Positions 5,597 to 6,098 of a DNA stretch of 6,098 nucleotides are shown piece after piece. Below the pieces are notes generated by a model. The model was not told the origin of the DNA. It ran no database searches and was given only the letters and a program-made list of their open reading frames with translations. The DNA is from Paenisporosarcina sp049671445 (GTDB lineage: Bacteria; Bacillota; Bacilli; Bacillales_A; Planococcaceae): contig NZ_JBATUX010000086.1 of assembly GCF_049671445.1 (NCBI RefSeq), forward strand, positions 1 through 6,098, given 5' to 3'. Each line of letters opens with the position of its first letter. Positions within the stretch are counted from its first letter, which is position 1. The position numbers and the translations under genes were made by a program.

Positions 5597-5629
5597 TTAA
5601 AACGATCTTCAAGTCGAAGATCGTTTTAA
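5597..5629. terminator. 14-bp perfect hairpin, probable terminator
   Basis: TTAAAACGATCTTC (5597-5610) and GAAGATCGTTTTAA (5616-5629) are exact complements around a 5-nt loop (AAGTC). The T-run is part of the stem and is mirrored by an A-run on the other side, as in bidirectional terminators. It lies 170 nt after the phosphotransferase stop and 85 nt before the small membrane gene, so it would separate the two. Confidence 0.65.
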
Positions 5630-5696
5630 CATAAAAAATCTTAATATTATGCCAAAATGTAGTACCTTTACATGTGCACCTTTTTATAATAGTAAA

Positions 5697-5702
5697 AAGG
5701 AG
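5697..5702 (+). promoter_or_regulatory. Ribosome binding site favouring the ATG at 5715
   Basis: AAGGAG lies 12 nt before the in-frame ATG at 5715. The spacing is longer than usual. The ATG at 5707 is closer but out of frame and gives only a ten-codon frame. The ATG at 5649 has no such site. Confidence 0.5.
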
Positions 5703-5714
5703 TTCGATGACAAA

Positions 5715-5903
5715 ATGGAAATCATCTCCGTATATTTAATTATCGGGGTATTGATTAGTACATCACTTTATGCGGTTGCAGATTTTCGACCTTGGTATGT
5801 TTTTTTTGCATTGTCCTTTGCCTGGTTACCTTTAATATTCATTGGAATGATAATAACTTTATTTATAGATTTAGAAGAAATTTCCAATAAGCAAAACAGA
5901 TAA
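5715..5903 (+). CDS. Small two-helix membrane protein, unknown function
   Basis: The 62-residue product has two hydrophobic segments: about residues 2-22 (IISVYLIIGVLIS...) and about 29-52 (VFFALSFAWLPL...ITLF). A short turn with DFRPW lies between them, and a polar tail LEEISNKQNR ends the protein. It should sit in the cytoplasmic membrane as a hairpin. I do not recognise a family. Starting instead at 5649 would add 22 residues (MPKCSTFTCAPF...) with no ribosome binding site, so the shorter form is preferred. Its last 41 bp overlap the end of the convergent MraY-like gene. That arrangement limits independent change of either C-terminus and makes antisense effects possible. Confidence 0.5.
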   Translation: MEIISVYLIIGVLISTSLYAVADFRPWYVFFALSFAWLPLIFIGMIITLFIDLEEISNKQNR

Positions 5904-6098
5904 ATACACAAAACCAAGAAATAAATCCAAAAAACGTGACAATTGTAGTTTCGGACCACTCATATTTTAAACCAAAGTGATAGTGAATCGGTGTCATTCT
6001 GAAAATACGCTTACGAGTAAGTTTAAATGATGAAACTTGTAAAATAACCGAAAGTACTTCAGCAAAATATATAAAGAACAAAATAGGAATTAAAATTT
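5863..6098 (-). CDS. MraY-like phospho-MurNAc-pentapeptide transferase, C-terminal part (5' end outside window)
   Basis: The minus-strand frame is open from the right edge to the TAA at 5865-5863, giving 77 C-terminal residues. EVLSVILQVSSFKLTRKRIF followed by RMTPIHYHFGLK is clearly the end of MraY (E. coli: FRMAPIHHHYELKGW). MraY moves phospho-MurNAc-pentapeptide from UDP onto undecaprenyl phosphate in the membrane, giving lipid I of peptidoglycan synthesis. One hydrophobic helix precedes this block and one follows it (IVTFFGFISWFCVFICFAYW). The HHH motif reads HYH, the usual Glu after it is Gly, and one extra residue lies before the Trp. No mur, fts or other dcw genes are adjacent in the window, so this is more likely a second, specialised MraY paralogue than the housekeeping one. 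A TTG within the frame at 6081 is not taken as the start, because coding continues to the edge. Confidence 0.85.
   Translation of the reverse strand, partial: ILIPILFFIYFAEVLSVILQVSSFKLTRKRIFRMTPIHYHFGLKYEWSETTIVTFFGFISWFCVFICFAYWKFLLNL

Larger units (their letters stand above)
5427..5714. other. Intergenic region after the phosphotransferase gene
   Basis: No supported gene is present. It holds a direct echo of TTTAAAAACG (5444-5453 and 5476-5485). An 8-bp inverted repeat GATTTAAA/TTTAAATC lies at 5474-5495, and a 14-bp perfect hairpin at 5597-5629. An in-frame ATG at 5649 precedes the small membrane gene but has no ribosome binding site. Confidence 0.5.

Noticed and set aside
5768..5959. 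Minus-strand frame overlapping the small membrane gene
   Set aside because: It lies opposite the plus-strand gene in a different frame from the MraY-like sequence and shows no protein features of its own.

Overview
The window looks like accessory chromosome of a low-GC Firmicute, most likely a Bacillaceae member, possibly near the Bacillus cereus group. The grounds are AT-rich DNA, strong AGGAGG-type ribosome binding sites, Gram-positive protein families and short intrinsic terminators. The genus is an inference; there is no rRNA or other marker gene to confirm it.

Layout, left to right. (1) Positions 1-368 hold the 3' end of a DinB/DUF1569-like protein. (2) 540-1067 encodes a small P-loop ATPase/kinase, followed by a terminator. 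(3) A 449-nt gap carries a possible extended -10 promoter. (4) 1517-1987 encodes a divergent MsrA. (5) A 563-nt gap holds a 104-bp near-identical copy of the 3' end of the P-loop gene (2198-2301), then a hydrophobic reading-frame tail and an intergenic repeat. (6) 2551-2901 encodes a DUF1428-like protein with a strong terminator. (7) 3251-4486 encodes an MFS exporter of higher GC, with an 18-bp palindrome upstream. (8) 4632-5426 encodes an APH-fold phosphotransferase. (9) 5715-5903 encodes a small two-helix membrane protein. (10) On the minus strand, 5863-6098 is the C-terminal end of an MraY-like transferase that runs off the right edge.

The genes do not form one pathway. All but the last run on the plus strand. 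Most are single-gene units with their own ribosome binding site and long untranslated flanks, more like accumulated accessory genes than an operon.

The most unusual structure is between the genes. A 50-nt repeat occurs upstream of the DUF1428 and phosphotransferase genes, and it contains a dyad with one compensatory base-pair change. A shorter degenerate motif (YTAACRRDRC) lies 55-90 nt upstream of four of the plus-strand genes. Together with the gene-end duplication and the GC shift in the MFS gene, this suggests repeated gene gain and loss by recombination at short intergenic sequences. No recombinase, transposase, CRISPR array, tRNA or rRNA is visible, so a defined mobile system is a hypothesis only.
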